Source: Pseudomonas pergaminensis (GTDB taxonomy: Bacteria; Pseudomonadota; Gammaproteobacteria; Pseudomonadales; Pseudomonadaceae). Taken from it: a stretch of DNA of 64,000 nucleotides. The DNA lies in contig NZ_CP078013.2 in the NCBI RefSeq assembly GCF_024112395.2, forward strand, positions 558,001-622,000. The letters run 5' to 3'. Of this stretch, positions 38,469-50,156 are shown one piece after another. The stretch's first letter is position 1. Each line of letters begins with the position of its first letter. The notes beneath the pieces are model-generated. The model ran no database searches. It saw only the letters and a list, made by a program, of their open reading frames with translations, and had not been told where the DNA came from. The position numbers were made by a program, and so were the translations under genes.

Positions 38469-40384
38469 TGAGTGAATCACTCCTGAACAGCGGATCGCGC
38501 ATTGAACTGCTGAGCCCGCGCCTCGCCAACCAGATTGCGGCAGGCGAGGTGGTCGAGCGCCCCGCATCGGTGATCAAGGAACTGCTGGAAAACAGCATCG
38601 ACTCCGGCGCCAAGCGCATCGACGTCGATGTGGAGCAGGGCGGCGTCAAGCTGTTGCGCGTGCGCGACGATGGCAGCGGCATTTCCGCCGATGACCTGCC
38701 GCTGGCTCTGGCGCGTCACGCCACCAGCAAGATTCGCGACCTGGAAGACCTTGAACGGGTGATGAGCCTGGGGTTTCGCGGTGAGGCCCTGGCCTCCATC
38801 AGCTCCGTAGCCCGCCTGACTCTCACGTCCCGCACCCGCAGTGCCGAACAGGCCTGGCAAGTGGAAACCGAAGGCCGCGACATGGCGCCTCGGGTCCAGC
38901 CGGCGGCGCACCCAGTCGGGACGTCGGTGGAAGTGCGCGACCTGTTCTTCAACACCCCGGCGCGGCGCAAATTCCTCAAGGCCGAAAAGACCGAATTCGA
39001 TCACCTGCAAGAAGTCATCAAGCGCCTGGCCCTGGCTCGCTTCGACGTGGCCTTCCACCTGCGCCACAACGGCAAGACCATCCTCAGCCTGCATGAGGCC
39101 AATGATGACGCCGCGCGAGCGCGCCGTGTGTCGGCGATTTGCGGCGCGGGCTTTTTAGAGCAAGCGCTGCCCATTGAAATCGAACGCAACGGCTTGCGGC
39201 TGTGGGGCTGGGTCGGGTTGCCGACGTTCTCCCGCAGCCAGGCGGACTTGCAGTACTTCTTTGTGAATGGCCGTGCGGTGCGCGACAAACTGGTGGCCCA
39301 CGCGGTGCGCCAGGCGTATCGCGACGTGCTGTTCAACGGGCGCCACCCGACGTTTGTGCTGTTTTTCGAGGTCGACCCGTCGGTGGTGGACGTCAACGTG
39401 CACCCGACCAAACACGAAGTGCGCTTCCGCGACGGACGCATGGTGCATGACTTCCTCTATGGCACCTTGCACCGCACCCTGGGCGATGTGCGCCCGGATG
39501 ATCAGTTGTCAGCGCCAATTGTCACGGCGGTGGTTCGGCCCAGCGGCCCGGAAGCCGGCGAATTCGGCCCCCAGGGCGAAATGAGCCTGGCGGCCAACCT
39601 GCTGCAATCGCCGCAGCCGCAACCGTCGTATACCGCGCCAGGTTCTGGTTCTGGCTCGGGTTACCAGTACCAATACACCCCGCGCCCACAGTCGACGGTG
39701 CCAGTGGCCGAGGCCCAGGCGGCCTATCGCGAATTTTTTGCGCCGCTGCCGGGGGCCGAGCCGGGGGCGCCTGTCGCCTTGCCGGAGGGCGGTGGAGATA
39801 TTCCGCCGTTGGGTTACGCGCTGGCCCAGCTCAAGGGTATCTACATCCTGGCGGAAAACGCCCACGGCCTGGTGCTCGTGGATATGCACGCCGCCCACGA
39901 GCGGATCATGTACGAGCGCCTCAAGATTGCCATGGCCAGTGAAGGCCTCAGCGGCCAGCCACTGCTGGTGCCGGAGTCCTTGGCGGTCAGCCAGCGCGAG
40001 GCCGATTGCGCTGAAGAGCACCACAGTGTGTTCCAGAAGCTGGGCTTTGAATTGCAGCGCCTGGGCCCGGAAACCCTGGCCATCCGCCAGATTCCCGCCC
40101 TGCTCAAACAGGCCGAGGCCAACCGCCTGGTCGCTGACGTGCTGGCGGACCTGATGGAATACGGCACCAGTGACCGTATCCAGGCGCACATCAACGAACT
40201 GCTCGGCACCATGGCCTGCCACGGCGCCATTCGCGCCAATCGACGCCTGGCCTTGCCGGAAATGAACGGCTTGCTGCGCGACATGGAAAACACCGAGCGC
40301 AGCGGGCAATGCAACCATGGCCGACCGACCTGGACCCAAATGGGCCTGGACGATCTGGACAAACTCTTCCTGCGCGGCCGTTGA
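38468..40384 (+). CDS. mutL: DNA mismatch repair protein MutL
   Basis: 638 residues. The N-terminal GHKL ATPase shows [16 protein letters not shown] and [10 protein letters not shown]. The C-terminal domain carries [12 protein letters not shown], i.e. the DMHA(x)2E(x)4E endonuclease motif, with ACHGAIRA and CNHGRPT, so this MutL is predicted to nick DNA, as in organisms without MutH. The start overlaps the amiB stop by 1 bp (TAATG), and its stop overlaps miaA by 1 bp. A proline/serine/glycine-rich linker lies near residue 400. Confidence 0.97.
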   Translation: MSESLLNSGSRIELLSPRLANQIAAGEVVERPASVIKELLENSIDSGAKRIDVDVEQGGVKLLRVRDDGSGISADDLPLALARHATSKIRDLEDLERVMSLGFRGEALASISSVARLTLTSRTRSAEQAWQVETEGRDMAPRVQPAAHPVGTSVEVRDLFFNTPARRKFLKAEKTEFDHLQEVIKRLALARFDVAFHLRHNGKTILSLHEANDDAARARRVSAICGAGFLEQALPIEIERNGLRLWGWVGLPTFSRSQADLQYFFVNGRAVRDKLVAHAVRQAYRDVLFNGRHPTFVLFFEVDPSVVDVNVHPTKHEVRFRDGRMVHDFLYGTLHRTLGDVRPDDQLSAPIVTAVVRPSGPEAGEFGPQGEMSLAANLLQSPQPQPSYTAPGSGSGSGYQYQYTPRPQSTVPVAEAQAAYREFFAPLPGAEPGAPVALPEGGGDIPPLGYALAQLKGIYILAENAHGLVLVDMHAAHERIMYERLKIAMASEGLSGQPLLVPESLAVSQREADCAEEHHSVFQKLGFELQRLGPETLAIRQIPALLKQAEANRLVADVLADLMEYGTSDRIQAHINELLGTMACHGAIRANRRLALPEMNGLLRDMENTERSGQCNHGRPTWTQMGLDDLDKLFLRGR

Positions 40385-41355
40385 TGAGTGCCTTGCCCCC
40401 CGCGATCTTCCTGATGGGCCCCACGGCCGCCGGCAAGACCGACCTGGCCATCGAGCTGACCAAGGTGCTGCCGTGCGAGCTGATCAGTGTCGACTCTGCC
40501 CTGGTTTACCGGGACATGGACATCGGCACCGCCAAGCCCTCCAAGGCATTGCTGGCCCAGTATCCGCACCGCCTGATCGACATCATCGACCCGGCGCAGA
40601 GCTACTCGGCGGCGGATTTTCGCAACGACGCCCTGGCCGCCATGGCCGACATCACCGCGCGGGGCAATATTCCGCTGCTGGTGGGCGGCACAATGCTCTA
40701 TTACAAGGCTTTGCAGGAAGGCCTGGCGGATATGCCGCCAGCCGACGCCCAGGTGCGCGCCGAGCTTGAGGAAGAGGCTGCATGCCTTGGCTGGCAAGCC
40801 CTGCACGACCAGTTGGCAGCCATCGACCCAGTATCCGCCGCGCGTATTCACCCCAATGATCCCCAGCGCCTTTCGCGTGCGTTGGAAGTCTGGCGTGTGA
40901 GCGGGCAGACCATGACTGAACATCGGCTGAAACAAAGTGCGCAAAGTGCTGACGCAGGCGCATCTGGACAGTCACAATTGCCCTATACTGTGGCGAATCT
41001 GGCCATCGCTCCGGCAAATCGCCAGGTGCTGCATGAACGAATTGCACAAAGATTCACAATTATGTTGGAACAGGGGTTTGTGGACGAGGTCGTAGCTCTG
41101 CGTTCCAGAGGTGACCTGCATCCAGGGTTACCTTCGATACGTGCCGTAGGCTACCGCCAAGTCTGGGATCATCTGGATGGCAAGCTGACGTCAGCCGAAA
41201 TGCAGGAGCGCGGCATCATTGCCACGCGCCAATTGGCGAAACGCCAGTTCACCTGGTTGCGCAGCTGGAGCGATTTGCACTGGCTGGACAGCCTGGACAG
41301 CGACAATCTGTCACGCGCCTTGAAATACTTGGGAACGGTCTCCATATTGAGCTGA
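40384..41355 (+). CDS. miaA: tRNA dimethylallyltransferase
   Basis: 323 residues with the P-loop [11 protein letters not shown] and the substrate motif [18 protein letters not shown]. It adds the dimethylallyl group to A37 of tRNAs reading UNN codons. The ATG overlaps the mutL stop (TGATG). The 3' third is AT-richer than its surroundings, and a CTATACT hexamer-like box at 40983 could serve hfq (tentative). Confidence 0.96.
   Translation: MSALPPAIFLMGPTAAGKTDLAIELTKVLPCELISVDSALVYRDMDIGTAKPSKALLAQYPHRLIDIIDPAQSYSAADFRNDALAAMADITARGNIPLLVGGTMLYYKALQEGLADMPPADAQVRAELEEEAACLGWQALHDQLAAIDPVSAARIHPNDPQRLSRALEVWRVSGQTMTEHRLKQSAQSADAGASGQSQLPYTVANLAIAPANRQVLHERIAQRFTIMLEQGFVDEVVALRSRGDLHPGLPSIRAVGYRQVWDHLDGKLTSAEMQERGIIATRQLAKRQFTWLRSWSDLHWLDSLDSDNLSRALKYLGTVSILS
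40983..40989 (+). promoter_or_regulatory. Possible RpoS-type -10 box inside miaA for hfq
   Basis: CTATACT is the classic RpoS -10 with its C at -13, in an AT-richer stretch of miaA, about 460 bases upstream of hfq. There is no good -35 at 17 bases, which RpoS promoters do not require. Speculative. Confidence 0.25.
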
Positions 41356-41449
41356 GTCCTTGCAATTGCCGTCTATCCTTGGGGGTGTGACGGCCATAAG
41401 CTATCTATTTTCCGATTTTTTATTATTGATCCTTAAAGGAGTGCGGCAC

Positions 41450-41710
41450 ATGTCAAAAGGGCATTCGCTACAAGACCCTTACTTGAATACTTTACGTAAA
41501 GAGAAAGTGGGGGTTTCCATCTACCTGGTCAACGGTATCAAGCTGCAAGGCACGATCGAGTCGTTCGACCAGTTCGTGATCCTGCTGAAAAACACCGTCA
41601 GTCAGATGGTCTACAAGCACGCTATCTCGACAGTCGTCCCTGTTCGTCCAATCCGTCTGCCTAGCGCAGCAGGTGATGATGCAGTTGACGCTGAGCCAGG
41701 TAACGCCTGA
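41450..41710 (+). CDS. hfq: RNA chaperone Hfq
   Basis: 86 residues, start [32 protein letters not shown], with the Sm1 and Sm2 motifs ([10 protein letters not shown]). It forms a hexameric ring that pairs small RNAs with mRNAs and, in Pseudomonas, works with Crc. AAAGGA lies eight bases upstream of the ATG. The acidic C-terminal tail is short, as in other Pseudomonas. 94 bp separate it from miaA. Confidence 0.98.
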   Translation: MSKGHSLQDPYLNTLRKEKVGVSIYLVNGIKLQGTIESFDQFVILLKNTVSQMVYKHAISTVVPVRPIRLPSAAGDDAVDAEPGNA

Positions 41711-41722
41711 TAGGAGTCTCCT

Positions 41723-43024
41723 TTGTTCTTTGAGCGCCACGGTGGTGGTGAGCGAGTAATCCTCGTTCACTTGGATGGACAGGACCCTGAGGCGCGCGAA
41801 GATCCGCAGGAGTTTCAGGAGTTGGCAAATTCGGCCGGCGCCGAGACCGTTGCGTTTTTTAACGTACCGCGTCATCGGCCAACCGCCAAATTCCTGATAG
41901 GCAGCGGCAAGGTCGAGGAACTGCGCGACCTGGTCCACGCCGAAGAAGCCGATCTGGTGATCTTCAATCACGTCCTCACGCCCAGTCAGGAACGTAACCT
42001 CGAACGAGTCTTCGAGTGTCGCGTGATCGACCGTACCGGTCTGATTCTCGATATTTTTGCCCAGCGCGCCCGTACCCATGAAGGCAAGCTCCAGGTTGAA
42101 CTGGCCCAGCTTGACCACATGAGCACCCGGCTGGTCCGCGGCTGGACTCACCTTGAGCGCCAGGGTGGCGGTATCGGCATGCGCGGCCCGGGTGAAACCC
42201 AGCTCGAAACCGACCGACGCCTGCTGCGGGTGCGCCTGCGCCAGATCAAGGGCCGTCTCGAGAAAGTCCGCAGCCAGCGCGAGCAATCGCGGCGCGGCCG
42301 TACTCGGGCGGATATCCCTACCGTGTCCCTGGTGGGCTATACCAACGCCGGCAAATCCACGCTCTTCAACAACGTGACGAAGTCGGACGTGTACGCGGCC
42401 GATCAACTGTTCGCCACCCTCGACCCGACCCTGCGCCGTCTGGACCTGGACGACCTGGGGCCGATTGTCCTGGCCGATACCGTGGGTTTCATTCGTCACT
42501 TGCCGCACAAGCTGGTCGAGGCATTTCGGTCTACGCTCGAAGAGTCGAGCAATTCCGACCTGCTGTTGCACGTGATCGATGCGGCCGAACCGGATCGCAT
42601 GTTGCAGATAGAACAGGTAATGCTGGTGCTGGGCGAGATTGGTGCCCAGGACTTGCCGATCCTCGAGGTCTATAACAAACTCGATTTGCTTGAAGGCGTT
42701 GAGCCACAAATCCAGCGCGATGAGAACGGCAAGCCCCAGCGGGTCTGGTTGTCGGCGCGTGATGGCAGTGGTCTTGAGTTGCTTGAACAAGCCATTGCCG
42801 AGCTGCTCGGCGGCGATTTGTTCGTCGGCACCTTGCGCTTGCCCCAGCGTTTTGCTCGACTGCGTGCACAGTTTTTTGAGTTGGGCGCGGTACAGAAAGA
42901 AGAACACGACGAAGAAGGTGTCAGCTTGCTGGCCGTTCGATTGCCGCGCTCGGAGCTGAATCGGCTGGTCAGTCGTGAAGGCGTGGTACCGACGGAGTTT
43001 ATCGAACAACACACTTTGCAATAA
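41723..43024 (+). CDS. hflX: Ribosome-associated GTPase HflX
   Basis: 433 residues. The N-terminal HflX domain (RHRPTAKFLIGSGKVEELRD), GTPase motif GYTNAGKSTLFN, switch DTVGFIRHLPH and NKLD are present. It splits stalled ribosomes. Start: TTG at 41723 with TAGGAG upstream gives MFFERHGGGERVILVH; no nearby ATG fits. Follows hfq after 12 bp. Confidence 0.95.
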   Translation: MFFERHGGGERVILVHLDGQDPEAREDPQEFQELANSAGAETVAFFNVPRHRPTAKFLIGSGKVEELRDLVHAEEADLVIFNHVLTPSQERNLERVFECRVIDRTGLILDIFAQRARTHEGKLQVELAQLDHMSTRLVRGWTHLERQGGGIGMRGPGETQLETDRRLLRVRLRQIKGRLEKVRSQREQSRRGRTRADIPTVSLVGYTNAGKSTLFNNVTKSDVYAADQLFATLDPTLRRLDLDDLGPIVLADTVGFIRHLPHKLVEAFRSTLEESSNSDLLLHVIDAAEPDRMLQIEQVMLVLGEIGAQDLPILEVYNKLDLLEGVEPQIQRDENGKPQRVWLSARDGSGLELLEQAIAELLGGDLFVGTLRLPQRFARLRAQFFELGAVQKEEHDEEGVSLLAVRLPRSELNRLVSREGVVPTEFIEQHTLQ

Positions 43025-43120
43025 AAGCCTCCTAAAGCGGTTGTGCCGCAGTGGCAGGCATTCTGTAGCATTGGTCGGCGCGCCGTGGGTGCGTCTTTGC
43101 TTTATCAGATGGAGAGCGCT

Positions 43121-44296
43121 ATGGCTTGGAATGAGCCGGGTGGCAACTCGAATAATCAGGATCCTTGGGGTGGTAAACGCCGCAATAATGGCGACCGCAA
43201 GGGGCCACCAGATCTCGACGAGGCCTTCCGAAAGCTGCAGGAAAGCCTGAATGGGTTGTTCGGTGGTGGAAAAAAACGTGGTGGTGACGACGGCGGTCGC
43301 ACAAGCAAGGGCGGTGGCTATGGCCTGCTGGGCCTGGGTCTTGTCGTGCTGGCGGCCGTCTGGCTGTACAGCGCCGTTTACGTGGTGGACGAGCAGGAGC
43401 AGGCCGTGGTGCTGCGCTTCGGCAAGTACTACGAGACCGTCGGCCCGGGCTTGAACATCTATTTCCCGCCGATCGACAAGAAGTACATGGAGAACGTCAC
43501 GCGTGAGCGTGCCTACACCAAGCAGGGCCAGATGCTGACCGAAGACGAGAACATCGTCGAAGTGCCGCTGACCGTGCAGTACAAGATCAGCAACCTGCAG
43601 GACTTCGTGCTGAACGTCGACCAGCCGGAAATCAGCCTGCAACACGCTACCGAAAGCGCCCTGCGCCACGTCGTTGGTTCTACCGCGATGGACCAGGTGC
43701 TGACCGAAGGTCGTGAGTTGATGGCCAGCGAGATCAAGGAGCGGCTGCAACGGTTCCTCGATACCTATCGCACCGGTATCACCGTCACCCAGGTGAACGT
43801 ACAGAGCGCAGCGGCACCGCGCGAAGTGCAGGAAGCCTTCGATGACGTGATCCGTGCCCGTGAAGACGAGCAGCGTTCGCGCAACCAGGCTGAAACCTAC
43901 GCCAACGGCGTCGTGCCGGAAGCCCGTGGTCAGGCCCAGCGCATCCTCGAGGATGCCAACGGCTACCGCGACGAAGTGGTCTCCCGCGCCAAGGGTGAGG
44001 CGGACCGTTTCACCAAGCTGGTCGCCGAGTACCGCAAGGCGCCGGAAGTCACGCGTGAACGTCTGTACCTGGACACCATGCAGGAAGTCTTCAGCAACAC
44101 CAGCAAGGTTCTCGTGACCGGCAGCAAAGGTGGGCAGAACAACCTGCTGTACCTGCCGCTGGACAAGATGATCGAAGGTGGTCGTAGCAGCACCAGCGCA
44201 CCGTCCACCGGTTCCAATGCCGCTGCCAACGAAGCGAGCGCCCGTGCGGCCGCTGACTTGCTGCAACAGCAAACACGTACCAGGGAGAGTCGTTGA
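43121..44296 (+). CDS. hflK: FtsH protease regulatory subunit HflK
   Basis: 391 residues. A Gly/Asn-rich cytoplasmic tail, one membrane segment near residues 67-90 (GLLGLGLVVLAAVWLYSAVYVV), then a stomatin/prohibitin (SPFH) domain in the periplasm. Its C-terminal helix is followed by a Ser/Ala-rich tail. With HflC it cages FtsH. The ATG at 43121 has GGAGAG upstream. It overlaps hflC by 1 bp. Confidence 0.96.
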   Translation: MAWNEPGGNSNNQDPWGGKRRNNGDRKGPPDLDEAFRKLQESLNGLFGGGKKRGGDDGGRTSKGGGYGLLGLGLVVLAAVWLYSAVYVVDEQEQAVVLRFGKYYETVGPGLNIYFPPIDKKYMENVTRERAYTKQGQMLTEDENIVEVPLTVQYKISNLQDFVLNVDQPEISLQHATESALRHVVGSTAMDQVLTEGRELMASEIKERLQRFLDTYRTGITVTQVNVQSAAAPREVQEAFDDVIRAREDEQRSRNQAETYANGVVPEARGQAQRILEDANGYRDEVVSRAKGEADRFTKLVAEYRKAPEVTRERLYLDTMQEVFSNTSKVLVTGSKGGQNNLLYLPLDKMIEGGRSSTSAPSTGSNAAANEASARAAADLLQQQTRTRESR

Positions 44297-45162
44297 TGAG
44301 CAATAAATCGCTGACCGCCCTGATTGTGGGCGTCGTCGTGGTCATCGCTGCCTGGAACTGCTTCTACATCGTGGCTCAGACCGAGCGTGCGGTGCTGCTG
44401 CAATTCGGTCGCGTGGTCCAGGCAGATGTCCAGCCGGGCCTGCATGTGAAAGTTCCCTACGTCAACCAGGTGCGCAAGTTCGACGCCCGCCTGATGACCC
44501 TGGATGCTCCGACACAGCGCTTCCTGACCCTGGAAAAGAAAGCCGTGATGGTTGACGCCTACGCCAAGTGGCGCGTCAAGGATGCCGAGCGCTTCTACAC
44601 CGCGACCTCCGGCCTCAAGCAGATTGCTGACGAGCGCTTGTCGCGTCGTCTGGAATCGGGCCTGCGTGACCAATTTGGTAAGCGCACCCTGCACGAGGTG
44701 GTTTCCGGTGAGCGTGACGCGCTGATGGCTGACATCACGCGTTCGTTGAATTCGATGGCGGAAAAAGAGCTGGGTATCGAGGTTGTCGATGTCCGGGTCA
44801 AGGCCATCGACCTGCCGAAGGAAGTGAACCGCAGCGTGTTCGAGCGCATGAGCACCGAGCGTGAGCGTGAAGCCCGTGAGCACCGCGCCAAGGGTAACGA
44901 GCTGGCTGAAGGTATCCGTGCGGATGCCGACCGTCAGCGCCGTGTACTGCTGGCCGAAGCCTATCGCGAGTCTGAAGAGGCCCGTGGTGATGGCGATGCT
45001 CAAGCTGCGGCGATCTACGCCAAGGCCTACGGCCAGGACCAGGAGTTCTACGCGTTCTACCGTAGCCTGCGTGCCTACCGTGAAAGCTTCGCGAACAAAA
45101 CCGACGTCATGGTGCTGGACCCAAGCAGCGACTTCTTCCGCTACCTGGAAAAGTCCAAGTAA
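44296..45162 (+). CDS. hflC: FtsH protease regulatory subunit HflC
   Basis: 288 residues: one N-terminal membrane segment (LTALIVGVVVVIAAWNCFYIV) and an SPFH domain (QTERAVLLQFGRVVQ). It pairs with HflK around FtsH and modulates proteolysis. The ATG at 44296 overlaps the hflK stop (TGATG). A terminator follows at 45254. Confidence 0.96.
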   Translation: MSNKSLTALIVGVVVVIAAWNCFYIVAQTERAVLLQFGRVVQADVQPGLHVKVPYVNQVRKFDARLMTLDAPTQRFLTLEKKAVMVDAYAKWRVKDAERFYTATSGLKQIADERLSRRLESGLRDQFGKRTLHEVVSGERDALMADITRSLNSMAEKELGIEVVDVRVKAIDLPKEVNRSVFERMSTEREREAREHRAKGNELAEGIRADADRQRRVLLAEAYRESEEARGDGDAQAAAIYAKAYGQDQEFYAFYRSLRAYRESFANKTDVMVLDPSSDFFRYLEKSK

Positions 45163-45253
45163 CCAGCCTGTGATTCTGTAGGTGTCATCTCCGTCGGGCG
45201 GCTAAAACGCCTGGCGGGGTGATCCTTTCGGAAAACGGGTGTATGATGCGGCA

Positions 45254-45276
45254 GCCGGGAAATTCCCGGCTTTTTT
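45254..45276 (+). terminator. Intrinsic terminator after hflC
   Basis: GCCGGGAA then TTCCCGGC followed by six Ts, in the 294-bp gap between hflC and hisZ. The DUF2065 gene often found there in Pseudomonas is not readable in any frame; the rest of the gap holds nothing I can name. Confidence 0.85.
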
Positions 45277-45456
45277 GCGTCTGCATGTTTGATTCGGCAG
45301 GCGTGACAGGTTTTTCGAGGAAAGTGCCCGACGAGGCCGTTTGCAGGCCATTCGTCACGTCGCTCTTGCGCGTGGTTTATGCAGGGGGCGGGTATTTTCT
45401 GCTTCACTCAAGGCTCGGCCGAGGGCTGGCCGCCCGGATCATAGGGGAATGGCGTA

Positions 45457-46644
45457 ATGGCAACGGTAGACCGCTGGCTGCTGCCAGATGGCATCGAAGA
45501 AGTACTGCCACCAGAAGCTGCGCGCATTGAAGTAGCGCGTCGCCAGGTGTTGGATCTGTTCCAGAGCTGGGGTTACGAGTTTGTCGTGACCCCCCATATC
45601 GAGTACTTGGAATCGCTGCTGACCGGCGCGGGCCAGGACCTGGATCTGCGCACCTTCAAGGTCATCGACCCGCAATCGGGCCGGCAAATGGGTTTCCGTG
45701 CCGACATCACGCCGCAAGTGGCGCGCATCGATGCGCACACCCTGCGCCGTGAAGGTCCGAGCCGTCTGTGCTACGCAGGTAGCGTGCTGCATGCACAGCC
45801 GCGCGCGTTGTCGTCGTCCCGTAGCCCGATCCAGTTGGGCGCCGAGTTGTACGGCGATGCCAGCCCAAGCAGCGACGTCGAAGTGATTAGCTTGATGCTG
45901 GCCATGCTGCAACTGGCCGACGTGCCGGATGTCCACATGGACCTGGGTCATGTCGGTATCTACCGTGGCCTGGCCCGTGCGGCCGGTTTGTCTGGTGAAG
46001 TCGAACAACAGCTGTTCGATGCCCTGCAGCGCAAGGCTATCGATGAAGTCATCGCCTTGACCGCTGGCGTGCCTGCCGATCTGGCCGACATGCTGCGCGC
46101 ACTGGTGAACCTGTGTGGCGGCCGTGAAGTGCTGGTCGCTGCCCGTGAGCGCCTGGCCAATGCGCCGGCACCGGTCTTGGCTGCACTGGACGACGTGCTG
46201 GCGATTGCCGAGCAGTTGTCGGCGCGCTTCCCGGAGCTGCCGCTGTACTTTGACCTGGGTGAGTTGCGTGGCTACCACTACCACACCGGTGTGGTGTTTG
46301 CCGTATTTGTACCGGGTGTTGGCCAGGCCATCGCCCAAGGCGGTCGTTATGACGATATCGGCGCCGACTTCGGTCGTGCGCGTCCGGCCACCGGCTTTTC
46401 CACCGATTTGAAAACCCTGGTGACCCTGGGGCGTGCTGAGGTCGAGCTGCCGTCTGGTGGCATTTGGATGCCCGACAGTACGGACGCAGCACTCTGGCAG
46501 CAGGTTTGCCAGTTGCGCAGTGAGGGTCAGCGTGTTGTCCAGGCCTTGCCTGGCCAGCCATTGGCCGCCGCCCGTGAAGCGGACTGCGACCAGCAATTGA
46601 TTCTGCAGAACGGGCTTTGGCAAGTATCGCCACTGGCTTCTTGA
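45457..46644 (+). CDS. hisZ: ATP phosphoribosyltransferase regulatory subunit
   Basis: 395 residues of class II tRNA-synthetase-like fold (HisRS paralogue): [17 protein letters not shown] at the start, then [14 protein letters not shown] and [13 protein letters not shown]. It lacks catalytic function and activates the short form of HisG; hisG itself is not in the window. The ATG at 45457 fits the family start. purA follows after 54 bp. Confidence 0.94.
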   Translation: MATVDRWLLPDGIEEVLPPEAARIEVARRQVLDLFQSWGYEFVVTPHIEYLESLLTGAGQDLDLRTFKVIDPQSGRQMGFRADITPQVARIDAHTLRREGPSRLCYAGSVLHAQPRALSSSRSPIQLGAELYGDASPSSDVEVISLMLAMLQLADVPDVHMDLGHVGIYRGLARAAGLSGEVEQQLFDALQRKAIDEVIALTAGVPADLADMLRALVNLCGGREVLVAARERLANAPAPVLAALDDVLAIAEQLSARFPELPLYFDLGELRGYHYHTGVVFAVFVPGVGQAIAQGGRYDDIGADFGRARPATGFSTDLKTLVTLGRAEVELPSGGIWMPDSTDAALWQQVCQLRSEGQRVVQALPGQPLAAAREADCDQQLILQNGLWQVSPLAS

Positions 46645-47988
<1,344 letters not shown>

Positions 47989-48009
47989 TAAGCTGTTGAT
48001 GTAAAAAGC

Positions 48010-48036
48010 AAAGGGCTCCTTCGGGAGCCCTTTGTC
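48010..48036 (+). terminator. Intrinsic terminator after purA
   Basis: AAAGGGCTCC, loop TTC, GGGAGCCCTTT: strong hairpin with a T-run, before the chemoreceptor gene. Confidence 0.88.
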
Positions 48037-48128
48037 GTTTCTGCCGCCTGGGCGGCACGACCCTTGCTTTGCTTCTCTCTTTCGCGGTGCTATCAAATTA
48101 ATGGCACCCGTGGTGGAGGGATTCTCAG

Positions 48129-50063
48129 ATGTCTGCCGTTCTCTCATTGTTACAAAGCCGTCTGTTGCGGCCGGTGTTCGTTACCCTAGGTATCGCTCTT
48201 TTGGTGCAAGTGCTGGTGGCGGTTGCCCTCACACGTAGCACGGTCTCGGCGCTGGAAGCCGATTTAGGCAATCGACTGAGTGTCGACAGCCAGAAACTGT
48301 CTGGCGAACTGGCGCAGGCGGGCAAGGAAGTCACGTCTAGCCTGGAGAGCCTGTCTACCAGTACGCGTCAGCGTCTGACGGCAGGGCTTTCGACCCGCCT
48401 GCAGGAAGAGCAGAAGCAACTGCGTGCGACCCTGGAAAAAGACCTGCAGGACTCCGCCAATGATATGGCGCAACTGCTGGCCTCGGTGGCGCCCCGTGCC
48501 ATGTGGGACAGCGACGTGCCGACGCTGTCGGAGTTCGCCCGGCGTGCCCAGCGCAATCCCAACGTGTTGTTCGTGGTCTATGACGACGCCGCGGGCGAGC
48601 ATCTGACCCGCTACCTGAACCGGGAAAACCCGATCAACCAGGCATTGCTGGCAAAAGGCGCGGGTGAGCGTGCGCTGGATAAAGTACTCGACGCGGCCAA
48701 GAGCGACCCTGCTGTCTACTACGTCGAAGCGTCCATCAGCCCCAATGGGGTCGAGATCGGCAAGGTGCGCATGGGGGTTTCGACCGCGTCGGTTGAGGCT
48801 GACCTGCAGGCGCTCGACAAGCGTTTCGCGGCGCTGATCGCCAGCGGTGATCAGTTGGTCGGCGATAGCCTCAAAGGCGCGGCGGCCGACAGTGCTGCCG
48901 CCATGGGCGCCCGCCTGCAATCCGCGCAGGCGACGGCCACCCAGATGACGGCCAACACCACCAGCGCCGTCCAGGACGCTGCTGGCACGTTGCGCTGGCG
49001 CATCGGCATGGGGCTCGCGCTGGTTGGCTTGGGCGTATTGCTGTTGATCGCCATCGTGCTGGGCCGCCGTGTGGTCAACCGTCTGAAGTTGCTGATCGCA
49101 GCCATGGACGACCTGGCGGCAGGCGAGGGCGACCTCACCAAGCGCGTGCAGATCAGCAGCAAGGACGAAATTGGCGACATGGCCTCGGCGGTCAATCGCT
49201 TTGTGGATAAGTTGCAGCCGATCGTGCGCGAGGCGGGCGATGTGGCCCAGCGTACCGGCGTGGAAATTGGTGCCATGACCTTGCGCAATGCCGGTGCTGA
49301 CGCAGCAGCCGGTTTGCAGCGCGATGAAGTGGCCGAAAGCCTGCGCGCACTCTCGCAAATGGCCGACGAGGCGCAGGCCGAAAGCCATGCGATGCAGGCG
49401 GCGTTGCAGCAGGTGGTGGACATCCGCCAGGCCACGGATGAGAACTCGCGCACTTCAGCCGAAGTCGGCGGCCTGATCGAAGCGTTGGCAGGCCAGGTGC
49501 AGGCAGGGTCCCAGGTGATTGAACGCCTGGCCCAGCAAAGCGAGCAGATCGAGGTGGTGTTGACCGTCATTCATGGCATCGCCGAGCAAACCAACCTGCT
49601 GGCACTCAATGCGGCAATCGAAGCGGCCCGTGCCGGCGAGACCGGGCGCGGCTTTGCCGTGGTGGCGGACGAAGTGCGGGCGCTGGCGAGCAAGACCCAA
49701 AGCTCCACCGGTGATATCCAGGCGCATATCGTGGCGTTGCAGCAAGGCGCGCGCGAAGCAGTGGAAACCATCGGCAAGGCTGGGCGCCAGGCTAACGAAG
49801 GTTTGCTGGTGCTGCGCGACAGCGTGCGTTTGCAGCAGACGGTGCAGGCCTCGGTGGAGCAGGTGCATGCGGCGATTGGCTTGGCCACGCGCGCGGCTGA
49901 GCATCAGGCCCAGGGCGCCCATGCGGTGCGTGGTCGCGTTGAAGTGATCCACGCTCAGGCTGAGCGTGCTGCGCAGGCGGTGGTGGAGACGACGGCCAGT
50001 GGCAAGGTGCTGGATGGGTTGGCGGCGCAATTGAAGGCAAGCCTGGGGCAGTTCCGGGCCTAG
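48129..50063 (+). CDS. Methyl-accepting chemotaxis protein
   Basis: 644 residues. A membrane segment near 14-35 and a second near 290-312 bracket a periplasmic region of about 255 residues without a recognisable ligand domain (mostly helical). A HAMP domain follows ([20 protein letters not shown]), then the signalling domain with the hairpin tip [19 protein letters not shown] near residue 490. No CheR-binding pentapeptide is at the C-terminus. The ligand is unknown. The ATG at 48129 has GGAGGG upstream. It lies between purA and the iron importer. Confidence 0.9.
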   Translation: MSAVLSLLQSRLLRPVFVTLGIALLVQVLVAVALTRSTVSALEADLGNRLSVDSQKLSGELAQAGKEVTSSLESLSTSTRQRLTAGLSTRLQEEQKQLRATLEKDLQDSANDMAQLLASVAPRAMWDSDVPTLSEFARRAQRNPNVLFVVYDDAAGEHLTRYLNRENPINQALLAKGAGERALDKVLDAAKSDPAVYYVEASISPNGVEIGKVRMGVSTASVEADLQALDKRFAALIASGDQLVGDSLKGAAADSAAAMGARLQSAQATATQMTANTTSAVQDAAGTLRWRIGMGLALVGLGVLLLIAIVLGRRVVNRLKLLIAAMDDLAAGEGDLTKRVQISSKDEIGDMASAVNRFVDKLQPIVREAGDVAQRTGVEIGAMTLRNAGADAAAGLQRDEVAESLRALSQMADEAQAESHAMQAALQQVVDIRQATDENSRTSAEVGGLIEALAGQVQAGSQVIERLAQQSEQIEVVLTVIHGIAEQTNLLALNAAIEAARAGETGRGFAVVADEVRALASKTQSSTGDIQAHIVALQQGAREAVETIGKAGRQANEGLLVLRDSVRLQQTVQASVEQVHAAIGLATRAAEHQAQGAHAVRGRVEVIHAQAERAAQAVVETTASGKVLDGLAAQLKASLGQFRA

Positions 50064-50081
50064 CATCGCCTGTTCCGGCGT

Positions 50082-50151
50082 CATCGCGGGCAAGCCCGGC
50101 TCCCACCTTGGAATGCATTCCAAGTGTGGGACTCGGGCTTGCCGGCGATAG
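50082..50151. repeat. REPIN-like inverted pair, inward orientation
   Basis: CATCGCGGGCAAGCCCGGCTCCCAC, then a perfect 18-bp palindrome CTTGGAATGCATTCCAAG (50107-50124), then the inverted unit GTGGGACTCGGGCTTGCCGG. The GTGGG ends face inward, as in the element at 12394. Confidence 0.78.
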
Positions 50152-50156
50152 CGCTC

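Noticed and set aside
41492..44272. 926-codon minus-strand frame across hfq, hflX and hflK
   Set aside because: It covers three well-supported genes on the other strand; no family, no start site, and low-quality composition.
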